Assembly (NCBI GenBank): GCA_911728455.2
Contig: OU452222.1
Coordinates: 21,090,559 to 21,154,558, forward strand
DNA length: 64,000 nucleotides
DNA from: Marthasterias glacialis
Lineage: Eukaryota; Echinodermata; Asteroidea; Forcipulatida; Asteriidae
Direction of reading: 5' to 3'
The translations under genes and the position numbers were made by a program. The notes under the pieces are model-generated. The model was not told the DNA's origin, did no database searches, and worked only from the letters and a program-made list of their open reading frames with translations. Below are positions 23,263-34,700 of the stretch, piece after piece. Positions within the stretch are counted from its first letter, which is position 1; each line of letters opens with the position of its first letter.

Positions 23263-24880
23263 AGGTACACACCGGCTTCGTTGGGCTATTTGGGCTACAA
23301 AATAGGCTAACATATGACTTCAAAGGTCTTTCAGGAATGGAGAAGAACGGTTCCTAAAAGAAAGCATCAAATTTTGCCGTTTTCGAGCATTTTTCAAAAA
23401 ACGATTTATCCGAACCAAAAAAGTGGTTCGGATAAATCACGTGATCTTCGGAGTTAGTTGTACTTCCAGCCGTATAAAAGTAAATTACTGAACCAAATTT
23501 AAATCCTTTTTTTTTTTACAATTATTCATGAATGTTTGACAAAAAAGACTTATGGAGTCAGATTATTGATACAATTTGTAAATAATGATGAAAAATCGAA
23601 CGTAATATTCGCATTCAGAGGTGTCCGTGCAACCGAAGCGTGTCTTACGGCGCACCAGCGTGGGAGCTAGCGGAACGTAAAACCTTGGGGCATATCCCGT
23701 ACAGCCGGTGCCGTGTCTCGTGGGGCCAGAGGGACAAACTCCGGGGCATGAACTCCCCAGCTCGCCGGTCGGTCTAGCCGTAAGCGTGGGAGCTTGTCGG
23801 AGGGGTAGGGAGCCAGACCAACAATTATGTTTTTTTAACGAGGGTTTTAGTCTGTACCCCTAGCTATTATCCCCTAACTATTGTAACGTGTTGCCTGCGC
23901 TACCCCGCACGAGCGACGACGACGGGAAATGTTTATCCCATACAACTGATCTATCTTCCTCTATGATAGCTGCATAATGTCCACTCCCCCCCCAATCGCC
24001 ACAACAAAAAACCGGTGGCGGTGGCCGCGGCCGGCCAGTGAAGTCATCGCCCGAAAAACGGGAGAATGCCTTCGCTAAAGCTGCCAGGATTGGCAATCCG
24101 TTTGCAGCGAAAGCAGGAGGCTCGCTTGGCACATGACTGTTATTGGCCAAGCCAATGTGAAAAGATGGTCCAAGATTAGGGACACTTTCCATTAGTTTTT
24201 AGACTGCAGCAGGCTGGTCACGATGAGAATATGAAGGATGTGGTCTTTGCCATAATTTTGATGGACAGGTTTGTGTCATAGAACTGTATTGTGAACATGA
24301 CTGCGTATATTTGAATTCATGAAGACTCACATTTTGACAATATTTATGGTCAATCATGTCTGTGATGTCCACATTGTGCCAAGCTTATTCTCTCCCTTTC
24401 TACATTTGAACACGACCTGAAAACACAGATTAGTCCTGGACCCAACTGGCATTCGTCCAAGTATTTTTTTTACAACATAGGGCCTACTTGCGATATAATG
24501 AAGAAACGTTCTCCATTGCAAGTAAGTTCGTCGATTTCGTCGTACACAGAATACACTGTCTGTTCATGTCTGGGTTTTTTTCACGTGAATTTGTGCTGGA
24601 TGGATATGAAGTCTGGATCCTCATGCCTCGTCATTGTAATAATTCATACATAAACAGAGCACCAGTCTACTTGCAACATTGCGCAACATTGGCACGTAAA
24701 CTTGACAGTTGCAACGGCTGGAAAAGCGTATAAGCTGACCTTTGACCGTGTTTTGTTTTTTCACATTTTTCGTTAATTACGTGATATTTTGATGATTTTT
24801 TTTCAAGAACAACCATTTAAAAATTATTGTCCGTCATTCCACATCACTAAATTAGGTAAACAGGAAGCCGGTGTGTACCT
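23263..24880. mobile_element. 1.6-kb TIR element with TTAA target duplication
   Basis: Perfect inverted ends AGGTACACACCGGCTTC (23263) and complement (to 24880), flanked by TTAA at 23259-23262 and 24881-24884. TTAA targets are typical of piggyBac-like and some Kolobok-like transposons. No transposase is recognised inside, so it is non-autonomous or its coding part is too decayed. Confidence 0.85.
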
Positions 24881-24906
24881 TTAACAGACTAATTTGCAAT
24901 TAAGTA

Positions 24907-25031
24907 CTTTTTATGAGCGCGTTAGCCGTGTAATGAGGTGCATGCTGGTCTCGTTTAATAGTGACAAAAATAATGTTTCACTATAACTAGGCAGCATGCA
25001 CCTCATTCCATGGCTAACGCGCGCGTAAAAG
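24907..25031. mobile_element. 125-bp foldback MITE
   Basis: Arms of about 39 bp (TTTATGAGCGCGTTAGCCGT and TGGCTAACGCGCGCGTAAAA) are inverted around a short AT-rich loop; both include GAGGTGCATGCT. A half-copy-like sequence occurs near 63020-63080. Confidence 0.8.
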
Positions 25032-25039
25032 GTATTTAC

Positions 25040-26130
25040 AAAGTTGTCTTATGATAATAAAATACACTGTATAGCGTCAAATCCATTAATCCTAACATGC
25101 TCCCGGTGGGCATGCAGTTAAAAAAAAGGAGATTATACATCTCAAGTAGTAATTAAATTAGACTTGCCTTACATCTTCAAAGATAATTATAAAACACATT
25201 CAAGTACTACTATGAATGCCCCTGTTGGCCGTTGTCTGGCAGATGACTACAAATTTCATTTCATAAGCAATAATTGCATACGGGGTACACTTTCGTGGCG
25301 ATTATGGCGGGTAATTTTTGATATAGGCTAAGATCCATGATAAACCGCGGGCGTCCTCCAAAAGCCAAGATGGTCAAGACCTTGATGGAGGACAAAGGCG
25401 CCGCGAAAGGGGGGGGGGGGTAAGACACTATGTGGAGCATCCGTCATCGTGCCTGGAGTGTGCAAGTCGTGGTCGGTCAATGATGATAATGTAAAATCGA
25501 AGTGTGTTTACAGTGTCATGCACTTGTTTTTGTTGGCGATTTTTTTGGCGCTTGGCTATTTGAACAGTGTGATCATTGTAGGCATTATTGTTAACATTTT
25601 GGGGTGCAAGCATTAGCATAGGGTAAAGGTACAAGCGGGAATGTTGGTTGAAATGACGTCGTGACCGTGAAACAACCAATATTCAACTGCAAATTAACGT
25701 TGTGTGCCAACGCGACTGTGTGTTTGGAGGTGTTTTGTTTTATTATTTTAGAAACATAACACCCAATGTACATACAAAAGGGAATACATTATTTTTCATT
25801 AGTTGAATGTTTTGCAAAAGCCTTACTATATACACACTGTTTTAAATTGAATACATGTTTAAAGTCAATAACGGACACAAAATAGTGGCATGTTTGACTT
25901 TATATCCAAAAATAGTTAAGAATGTATCTAGCTGTAGGCCTACTCCACGAACTAAAGAAACAAATCAAGTGCATTTATATTCGCCAAATGTCCCTTCAGG
26001 GCCACCATAGCATTCAAAATAAAAATCTACTTATAGATTATTTCAGTTATTTCCTAGTTGATATTAATGTCAAACGCATGGTCTGCAGTGTCAGTTTCAA
26101 CTTAACATTAAAACTGTCCTTTGCCAACGT
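25040..26130. other. No gene recognised
   Basis: G-run at about 25408-25421. TCCCTTCAGGGCCACCATAG at about 25999 is the complement of 9298-9317. Confidence 0.5.
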
Positions 26131-26131
26131 A

Positions 26132-26290
26132 TTGACCCCTTGCATGTACGTCACACACAGCGACTGTGCCACGCTTACCATTTTGGAATTCAATTGTTAC
26201 GGTAAGCGTGTAAGCGCGTCACCTAAAGTGCGCACTACACTGTGCACAAGCAAGATTATTGTGATGATGACGTCAGGTGAGTTGGGTCAA
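26132..26290. mobile_element. TA-flanked MITE (TTGACCC family), copy 1
   Basis: Ends TTGACCCC and GGGTCAA with TA at both flanks (26130-26131, 26291-26292). Shares CCGACTGTGCCACGCT-type and CAAGATTATTGTGATGATG blocks with 44588-44773 and 63098-63283. Confidence 0.8.
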
Positions 26291-26347
26291 TAGGTTTAAG
26301 TTATAATTATTTGCAAATCTAGCGGTTTATTTTCCATGCAATAACAA

Positions 26348-27205
26348 ATGCTAGAAAATGGTGCTCAGCAATTTTGTCTCATATTAAAAGAAGAATTCTG
26401 CAGGGAACCAGTCATAAACAATATTATTTACATGGCATTTTGGCTGTTGACCTGTTTCTGCTACCCAAGATGTGTCTGTGCTAAACAGCTTCATGAACAA
26501 ATTAGGCATGAAAATAAAATATTAATTTCAAAACCACCATGATAATTATTATTATAGTATCTTGCAATTTTGAATAAACCGTCTAATTTCACTTAGTAGT
26601 ACTGGGAACTATTTCAACATTTTTTTTTCTGCATTGTGTTGCACTCAGCAGGTCATAGAAAACTTTAGCCTTTTTGAAAAAAAGCTTTTTAAAAAGTAAA
26701 TGAGCTAATAATTATAATACACCATATAGTGCATTACACACAGAGTCCCAAAGCGCTTTACAAAGACAAAAAAAACATACATTACTTTGAAACATACATT
26801 ATTTTATAAAGGGTGGTTAGAGCTTTACTAACATGTATTTATACATACAGAGTTGCATGAATATACACAAGAAAAATACATAAGCCAGAAAAAGGTGCTC
26901 AGCAATGTTTTCTCTAAAGCAGAACTTTGCAGGGAACCAGTCATAAACAATATTAATCACATGGCATTTTGGCGGGTAACCTGTAAGATGTGTCTGTGCT
27001 AAACAGCTTCATGAATAAATTAGGCATGACATTACAACATTTCAAAACCACCGTGATAATTATAACAATTAATGGTACCTTGCGATTTTGAACAAACCGT
27101 TTAATCTCACTGAATAGTACAGAGAACCATTCCAACATTTTGATTTATGCTGCACTCAGCAGGTCATAAAAATACTTCAGCCTTTTTTGAAAAAGCATAA
27201 AAAGG
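26348..27205. repeat. Diverged ~340-bp direct duplication
   Basis: 26348-26705 and 26886-27205 align with clear identity (GGTGCTCAGCAAT, CAGGGAACCAGTCATAAACA, GATGTGTCTGTGCTAAACAG). The spacer has CCCAAAGCGCTTTACAAAGA, a common SINE-like motif. Confidence 0.8.
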
Positions 27206-27559
27206 TAAATAAGCTTTATCAAATGTGTTTATACATATAGAGTTGTATGAATATATACAATTAAAAATACTAGTAAATATCCTAATATATGGCAAGTGTT
27301 TCACTGTACATGGACAAGAAGGGTGTTTACGGGTTAAGTTTACAATACTCTTTAACATTATCATCATTTCTCTAATTTGTACCAAAACATTTGCAAGAAG
27401 TACTCCAAATGTGAACATTTTCAAAACTCTGGTGAATACTTACCTGTTTTAATTTTCTGTATAAGAACTGTTTTATTAATAATATTTATGAAAGGTGTTC
27501 AGAACAGCAAAATCAATGTGTATTTTTTAACATTATTGTATTAAAGAATAAATATGGCA

Positions 27560-27716
27560 GCTTCACGTTGAATGGAGTCTGACTGGTACCCCCGAGCAAA
27601 GATATTGACAAAATAGGCAGACTGCCAACATGAGGGCTGGATAGCTTAATTGGTAGAGCACCAGTATTTTAATCCGGGGGTCGCAGGTTCCAATCCAGCT
27701 CTAGTCAGTTTTTACG
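27560..27716 (+). repeat. tRNA-Lys-like SINE
   Basis: The head at 27634-27706 has TAGCTTAATTGGTAGAGCAC (A box), TTTT in the anticodon loop and GGTTCCAATCC (B box). The acceptor and T stems are mismatched, so it is not a functional tRNA. The upstream block GTCTGACTGGTACCCCCGAG is shared with 37085-37205. Confidence 0.65.
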
Positions 27717-28590
27717 AAATAAACAGCCCATTATTCTGCATGAGCTGACATTTGAGCAGGTGACTTTGTACAAATGAACACGACAGTACAATCAATCACC
27801 CTGAAATGAGTCTGGAAGTGAAAATGGTCTGGTACCTCCAATGCAAGTACATGGTCTCAGAGCTGTTTAGGTTTTCAATGAGGGAATGTCTAAAATGTAC
27901 AATGTCCTTTATCTGAAAAGTCTCGCTCAATGTTTTAAAATCTAGAAGGTATACACAACCCAATGTCTCGAGTAAAGTTAGCATCTAATTAACTGTCATC
28001 TTTGATAATTTTGTGATGGAACCTGGTCGCATTTCTATTGACCTTGCAAGGGATAAACCATTTTTATGTCAAAAAAGGAAAACACTAAAAAGAGACATGT
28101 ACAGACCATGTAACCTTTGTTTACAAGAGTGACTTTGTACATTCCAGGGCCTTTCTGGCAGGCGAAACACTAACAATACGCAGTTCTTATATAGCGCTTT
28201 ATCACACCCGATGGGCTTCTCCAAGTGCTCAGTATTTTTTCCTGCAAGGTATGCAGAGTTGTGATTTGAAGTATGAGACTTATTCCTTTACATAGTACCA
28301 TGTAACGGTTTACAAGGTGTTGAAAACACCTGAATCACTGACCGCTCGAACCATAACCCTACTCAGTTCTTAAACAGGATTCAGTTTCAGGCACTTTTCT
28401 TGGACAGAAAATGGCCTTCATCAACACTTTCAAAACAAAGTGATATCATCCAGTTGTAGTCCTTGAATTTTTGTACAAGCGAGGCCAATTTTCCTGACAA
28501 AAAATGTAATTTACACATAAAATTTTAAAAACGAAAACAGAAGCCTCCAACGATGACCTTTTCAGATTTTGTTCAATACCATACCTACCT
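27717..28590. other. Downstream of SRCR gene 1, probably 3' UTR
   Basis: No coding sequence seen. CTTATATAGCGCTTTATCAC near 28186 is a common dispersed motif. Confidence 0.4.
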
Positions 28591-28761
28591 TCAAGCCTTC
28601 ACGTGGTCATCGGTAGTTGGCAACTGTTGGTAACCGGGTGGCTGCTGAGCGGCATCATAGGATGGTGGTTGGGATTGAATAGTGCCCATTGTCACCGCTT
28701 CTTGGTTAGGACTATAGGTTGTTTGAGGGGCAGTGGTGCTTATAGCCCCTGTTGGTGTTTC
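28591..28761 (-). CDS. SRCR gene 1, exon 7: PPxY cytoplasmic tail and stop
   Basis: The terminal coding exon of 171 nt begins in phase 0 (ETPTGAIS...) and ends with DDHVKA and TGA at 28591-28593. It is rich in P, Q, T and S and contains SQPPSYDAAQQPPGYQQ, with one canonical PPxY and a second PPGY. These are candidate WW-domain docking and endocytic or ubiquitylation signals; that function is inference. Confidence 0.8.
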   Translation of the reverse strand, partial: ETPTGAISTTAPQTTYSPNQEAVTMGTIQSQPPSYDAAQQPPGYQQLPTTDDHVKA

Positions 28762-31700
28762 CTGTTGATAAAATACACAAATTATAAAATTATATTAAAA
28801 GGGAAAGTATCACCGAGTAAATTAATTTCATCCTATCTATTTTCAGTCAATAAAAACAATTTAGTCTTCTTTGTAAACAAAATAACAGTGATATAACAAC
28901 AATAATAGAGAATCAGACGGAAAAAAAACAAAGTAATAATAAATGAATTGCTTGAGGAACAGATTAGTCTTAAGTAATTCCTTGAAATGTACAAATGAGT
29001 TAAGTAAGATTTGAAACTTTGCATGGTGGGAATTTAAAGTGAGGTTTGCAGAGACACCTATGTACATAAAACTAACTCTATGAGTTGTGGTGTTTCTGAA
29101 GACGATCAGAGCATACTGATCGGAACCTGGAATTGTGTCACTCAACCGGTTCTTTTCAGAACCACCACAACTCACAGAGTTTGATGCACATGGTGTCTTG
29201 ATTACAATTGAGTTAGCAGACATAATGTGTGAGGGAGAACTTATCCATCCTCAGCAATGAGACTGTCAATGTTCTGTCTTCGACACGATTGTGTGTTCTT
29301 GGGTAAACGGAAAGAATCCAAATTAGAGCGGGTATAATATCTAGACGGTTGAGTAATCTAGTGACTGACTGATGGAGGTTTTATAAACAAATAAATAAAT
29401 CTTGAAATGAATCATCTGACAAACAGGTAACCAGTGGAGAGATTTCATGAGCAGAATTAATTAGGTCATGAAGTGATGTGAATACCAACAATGATCATTT
29501 TTATTTAATTTGGTGGTCACGTTCTTGCGAAACAACAAAGAAAGGGTTAGTGTATTTCAATTGCGACAATCAAAATAAGCAACAGCAATTTCTGGGTTCT
29601 TTCAAAATGTAAAACTTACCTGTGATTCTTTGAAAGATTTCCTGATCCATATACAGCGTTTGATGAGAAACACTACGAGAATGACTCCAACCACACACAA
29701 AACTACAATAACTACAATGGCAACCCGGGCCAGTGACCCTGAATAGGGAAAAAAACAAACATGTAATAACTCTATCAATAATAAATTATTTCTCAAAACG
29801 TGTACAACAAGTATAACTTTTAACCAATTTCTGCTGTCAAGGCATAGACAAGTTCTGAGCTTACTTCTCAAAAATGCATTTGGGTCACAACTTGAACTTT
29901 AACATAGGTCACATGCTGCATTATAAAAAATACAAAGTGCATTATAAATACGGCCGATTTTATTCCGCAAGAGATGCTAGTAGTAGGGTTAATAGACATA
30001 ATATAACTTTTTGAAAAATATAATCTTTTGGATTATACCCCTACACCAACAAGTCCTGTGGGGAACAAAGTTTACAGGCTACTTGGGGTGGGATTTGAAC
30101 CCAAGACCCCAACATTCTAGAGAAGATGTCTTATCCACTAGACCCTGTGCTGGGAGGCCGGCTTGAATCCTGTAGTTAGCACTGGGTGCTGCAAAACAAT
30201 TGAATGAAGGCAACAGTTGAACTGGGGGTAAGTGCTTGCCAAGTCCTGTAGGGAAAGAAAGTTCACAGGCTACTGGGATGGGATTTAAACCCCATGACCT
30301 CAACTATCTAAAGAAGATGTCTCATCCACTGGATCCTGTGATGAGAGAGGCCATTTTGAATCCTGTAATTAGCAGTGGGTACCGCAAACCAGTTGAATGG
30401 ATTAGTAATAATTGCATTGGGGATAAAGAAATGTTTTTGGTTTTTCTTTGGTGACCCTTACATTTAAACAAATCAGAAACCGCAACTTAAATGTGAGATT
30501 TGGAGACCCACATAATCTGAGGCTAGGATCAAGATGGCCACCACAGACGAACAAAACAAACAGCAAGGGGTACATGCTAGAAAAAAATAGGGCCCAATTT
30601 CACAGAGCTGCTTGAGAACAAAATTTTCACTAACCAGAATAAAGTCACCAGCCAAAATACCATGTCACACCATCTATGACTGGTAAGCTGCTTATTTTTG
30701 CTTAACAGAAAATTGTTCCGCTTTAGCAGCACTATGAAATTGGGCCCTGGTCTTGCGCAAGGGTTGGGGACATTCACCATCTCAGACCCATTAATTCCAA
30801 CTCTGGTTCCCCAAGATAACCTGAACGATCCCTACCTTGATGACATATGACTCCGACGTCATTGTCATGGGTACAGGTGAAGCTCACATCCCAGCCGTGG
30901 TGACCACAACTGAGCAGATGCTCATGGTCTTCATAACACACAAGGTCATATAGATAGATTGGACCAGTCCCTGATGGAAAAGTTGCTGTCAGATTGAAAA
31001 GAAGAGATCAATTTCATGTAGTCATTCTATCTTTAAGACAAAAAAAAAAAAACGAAGAACAATTGTGGAACTACACACAGATTAACGGTGAATGATTATT
31101 GATTTTATCCTTTCTTGATTATCCGTAAATAGACCGATCCATTCAGCCCAGCCTGCTGTGCACATGCAGCATATGCACCAATGTGTTTGTCCGACTTTTG
31201 TCAGACTTTTGGTTGCACAATCACGTCTGTGATTGGTCAATACAGCAAAGGCGGGGCTTAATAAATCGGTCTATTTTGCATACATATGCAGTACTCCACT
31301 TGCGCGTGCAATGTGCCACACCTGCTATCTGATAATCTGTTGTGTGCAATGTAAGAACATTTATGAAATTACACTGGGCACCTGAACTAGTCGCGCTGGC
31401 GCCCTCTGTTGGCGCACCATACTGATGTCACTGTTATAAGGAAGTGTAACAATACATTTTATTTGTCGAAAAAGTAAATAAAGCAGTCTTTGTTGAGTGA
31501 ATAATATAGACCCATAACAACACACCTAAATGTATGTAGCATTATCGAAGCATCTTACACAAGACCACTTCAAGTCAGGCAGGTATTAAGCGAGACTTCT
31601 ACAGCTTATGGCATGCTTTTTGAAATCAATAATTCTTTGAAAATGTCATCATACAAAGTAAAGATTAAATGGTAAAAGTTCAAGATAGGTGAGAAAAAAT

Positions 31701-34700
31701 GCTGGGAGCTTTGGAAGCTCTACTTGTTACAATATATGAACAAGACTGCAATCCAATCGGAAAAATTATAAGTGAAACATCACAACAAAATTTTGACAAT
31801 ACCATATTATTCATATAAATATGAACCACAATATCGCCAAGGCCAAAGTATTTACATACCATTTTCCACCTCTGCATATTCGAATCCCAGATCCCTGCAC
31901 GCAACATTGGCGGCAGTTTTAGTCCAGCCCACATCGCAAATTGTCCCCCATCGGCCGTCGTAGTAAATCTCTAGCCGCCCCTCATTGTGAGCATCACCGT
32001 CCACCAAACGTAGAGCACCATATTCTGCTCAAGACAAAGTACAGTAGTGCTATTAATGATTTATACACCAGTACCAATCCTCCAAAGAAATACTTCCATC
32101 TAAAATACTGTCAAAGTCGAGAAAAACCAACAAATCAGAATTGTACAGCAAATATCAACTTTCAAAAAGTATTCAGAAATTTTTGAATCTGGTAGTCATT
32201 GAAATTGCTGGCTTTTCATTGACCTGCTCCCCCCACCCCCCTCGACCCCCCACCTCAACCCTTCCTAATGAGACCCGAGATACATGTCAACGCACCCTTT
32301 GTTCCCTCACATCTAACACCAGCATCTCCAGAATGATCACACCCTGTGTCATAAAGATTGCTGTGAGGGCAGTCAAGAAGGCGTGTCTCACTTCCCGAGC
32401 AGGCAACCCTGGACGTTAGAACTAACCCACTTCCTCGACCAAAACTAGCGCTCTTGGTGTACTCGGTGGCTTTGGGATATCCCAGCTGTCGACAGACCAC
32501 AGATGCATCGTTCATGTCCCAGTCCTCGTCACAGACTGTGTTCCATCTCTTGTTGTAGTAGACTTCGACAGTGCCAGCCTTTTCAGTGTATGTACCGGTC
32601 AATCTGACCTCACCTTCATTGTCTGTTGGCATACATACTAGAAAGCTTATTCAAAAGTTTGAGAAAATGATACCCGAGTAGTTTGAATTGTACTTCAAAT
32701 TAACTGAGCAAAAGCTTCTTGGGGGACATACATATGGAAAAGTACAAAGGACAAGTGGCCCATTTTCTTGCTTTAACAGTATAGCAAAGAGTCAAGATGA
32801 CAGAATCCGAATGCGAGTCTTGAGTTGTCAATAAAGTGACTCGAGTTGGAATCCAGCCCTAATCCGATGGGATTGGAAATACTTGGAGAGCTGAATAGAT
32901 TAAAACAGTTGTGATGTATGTAACTTAATTCATTGACAATCGCAACCAATTCAATCAATTTTAGTTTCAACTATTACTTACAAGCACAAATATTCCTCTT
33001 AAGACAAGTTGTCATTTGTATTAAAAACTTCACACTTTGCTTAGCGATCAAGATGGTTCATTGACTAGGTAATCTTTAGGTTAATTAATCTAATCTGTTT
33101 GCAAAATTGGCACCCGAACTCTCAACCTTTGCATTTTTATACTATAAAAAAGGAAGTTGATGTTCCCCAAATAAAATACAAAAATAAATATACTAATTAA
33201 ATGAAAAATAACAACCTACATCGATCATCATAATTTATGACCTCCTTGCAGATAACTCCAGCACTTCGTTTACTCTCCTCACAGTAAGGCTGGAGTGTCT
33301 TTGGGCAGTCACCCAAGCTCCTCTCCGACCCTCTGCATGAGACATCACCAATTACAGCTTCGCCCGTTCCATTGCCAAAGTGTGCCAGGCCGTGAGTGGC
33401 TTCCCCTCCTAGTGCATACCCTAGCTGCCGACACACAACTGTAGCATCGATTGTGCTCCAGAGAACTGTACAAACTGTTCCCCAGGCTCCATTGACGTAA
33501 ACCTCCACGCGGCCTTCAGAGTATCTTTCGCCTCCTTCCAACCGTATGTCAAACTCATCTTAAATAAGGAATTACAAAACAACACAATTGATCTTCGGTA
33601 AGACAATGTTAAATATCTCTACAAGTATAATCATACCAGCTGAATTTTTATTATCATATTATTATACTAAAATACTAAATAGATGTAATAGTTGCACCAG
33701 GGATATTTGTTTTGTTTTTTGTTTTTTCACCGTACACTGATGTCTGATCAAGTAGTGCCTGTGGACTGTTTTTTTTCTTTTTTCTTTTTCGTAGGACTCG
33801 TGAAAGCATCAAGATTACAGTTCTTATCAAAGATCAGTGTAGAGTAAAAGAAAATAAGAAGAAGAAATCAAACTGGAAATAGTTCATATAGGCCTATAAG
33901 GTGTAAATTCATAAAAGTGTAAAAACATTATTTAAATCATATGATAAAAAACCAAACAAGTTGGAAAGAGCTGGCTTAAAAAGAAACATACTATGGCAAT
34001 TTTTGTTTGAACTATTTAACGCTCCTACAGTCTGACCACGTTCAATGTTCACATGGTTTTGAATGATACAATGCCAGCCTGCAATATCATATCATGTGAT
34101 GAATACATAGCACAATACACAGTCAATCCTTCTACTGTGTGACCATTTAATATCATCACTGCGGTTTTAAATTAATATTCATAAATACCCCAGTCAGTTT
34201 GGGACAAAGGCGGTCACATGACTGTTTAAGACCTGTTTTATTCGGCTAATAAACACATAGCTGGAGCTGCGAACGCGCATTCTGCGCTCATTATGGCCAC
34301 ATGCGTGTTGGTGCACTAGCTTACGCGGGTGCTAATTAAGGTGTAACGCAATCAATTCATAGCGGTACTCAATATAAAGTCTGTTAATAACTGTTGAGCA
34401 TCGACCCTTCACGAAATGGAGCCTGAGATGAGGACATGGCAAGAATTGAAAAAAAAAATTCTGAAAAAAACCCAGAAAAGTTTCTAGATTTTCTACATTC
34501 TTACGTTTTTTATCAAAAAGGGCATTTATGGATGGGAATAAAAGAGTAGTGACTCGGTCTTAAACGGCTGTTTAAAACCTTGCAGGGTCGAGGCTGGTTG
34601 ATAAAGGACCTCGCCTTCAGCTTGGTCCTTTATCACACGTCCACGACCCTGCCGGTTTTAAACAGCCGTTGAAGACCTTGGTCACCACTGTTTTATTCCC

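Noticed and set aside
25922..26293. 123-codon open frame as a gene
   Set aside because: Its second half is the TTGACCC MITE at 26132-26290.
27634..27706. Functional tRNA-Lys gene
   Set aside because: Acceptor and T stems have several mismatches and the block belongs to a repeated SINE also seen at 37085-37205.
29075..29223. Minus-strand frame (MSANSIVIKTPC...) as an extra exon of SRCR gene 1
   Set aside because: It runs through a foldback repeat, and the TM exon (ending phase 0) joins directly to the tail exon in phase.
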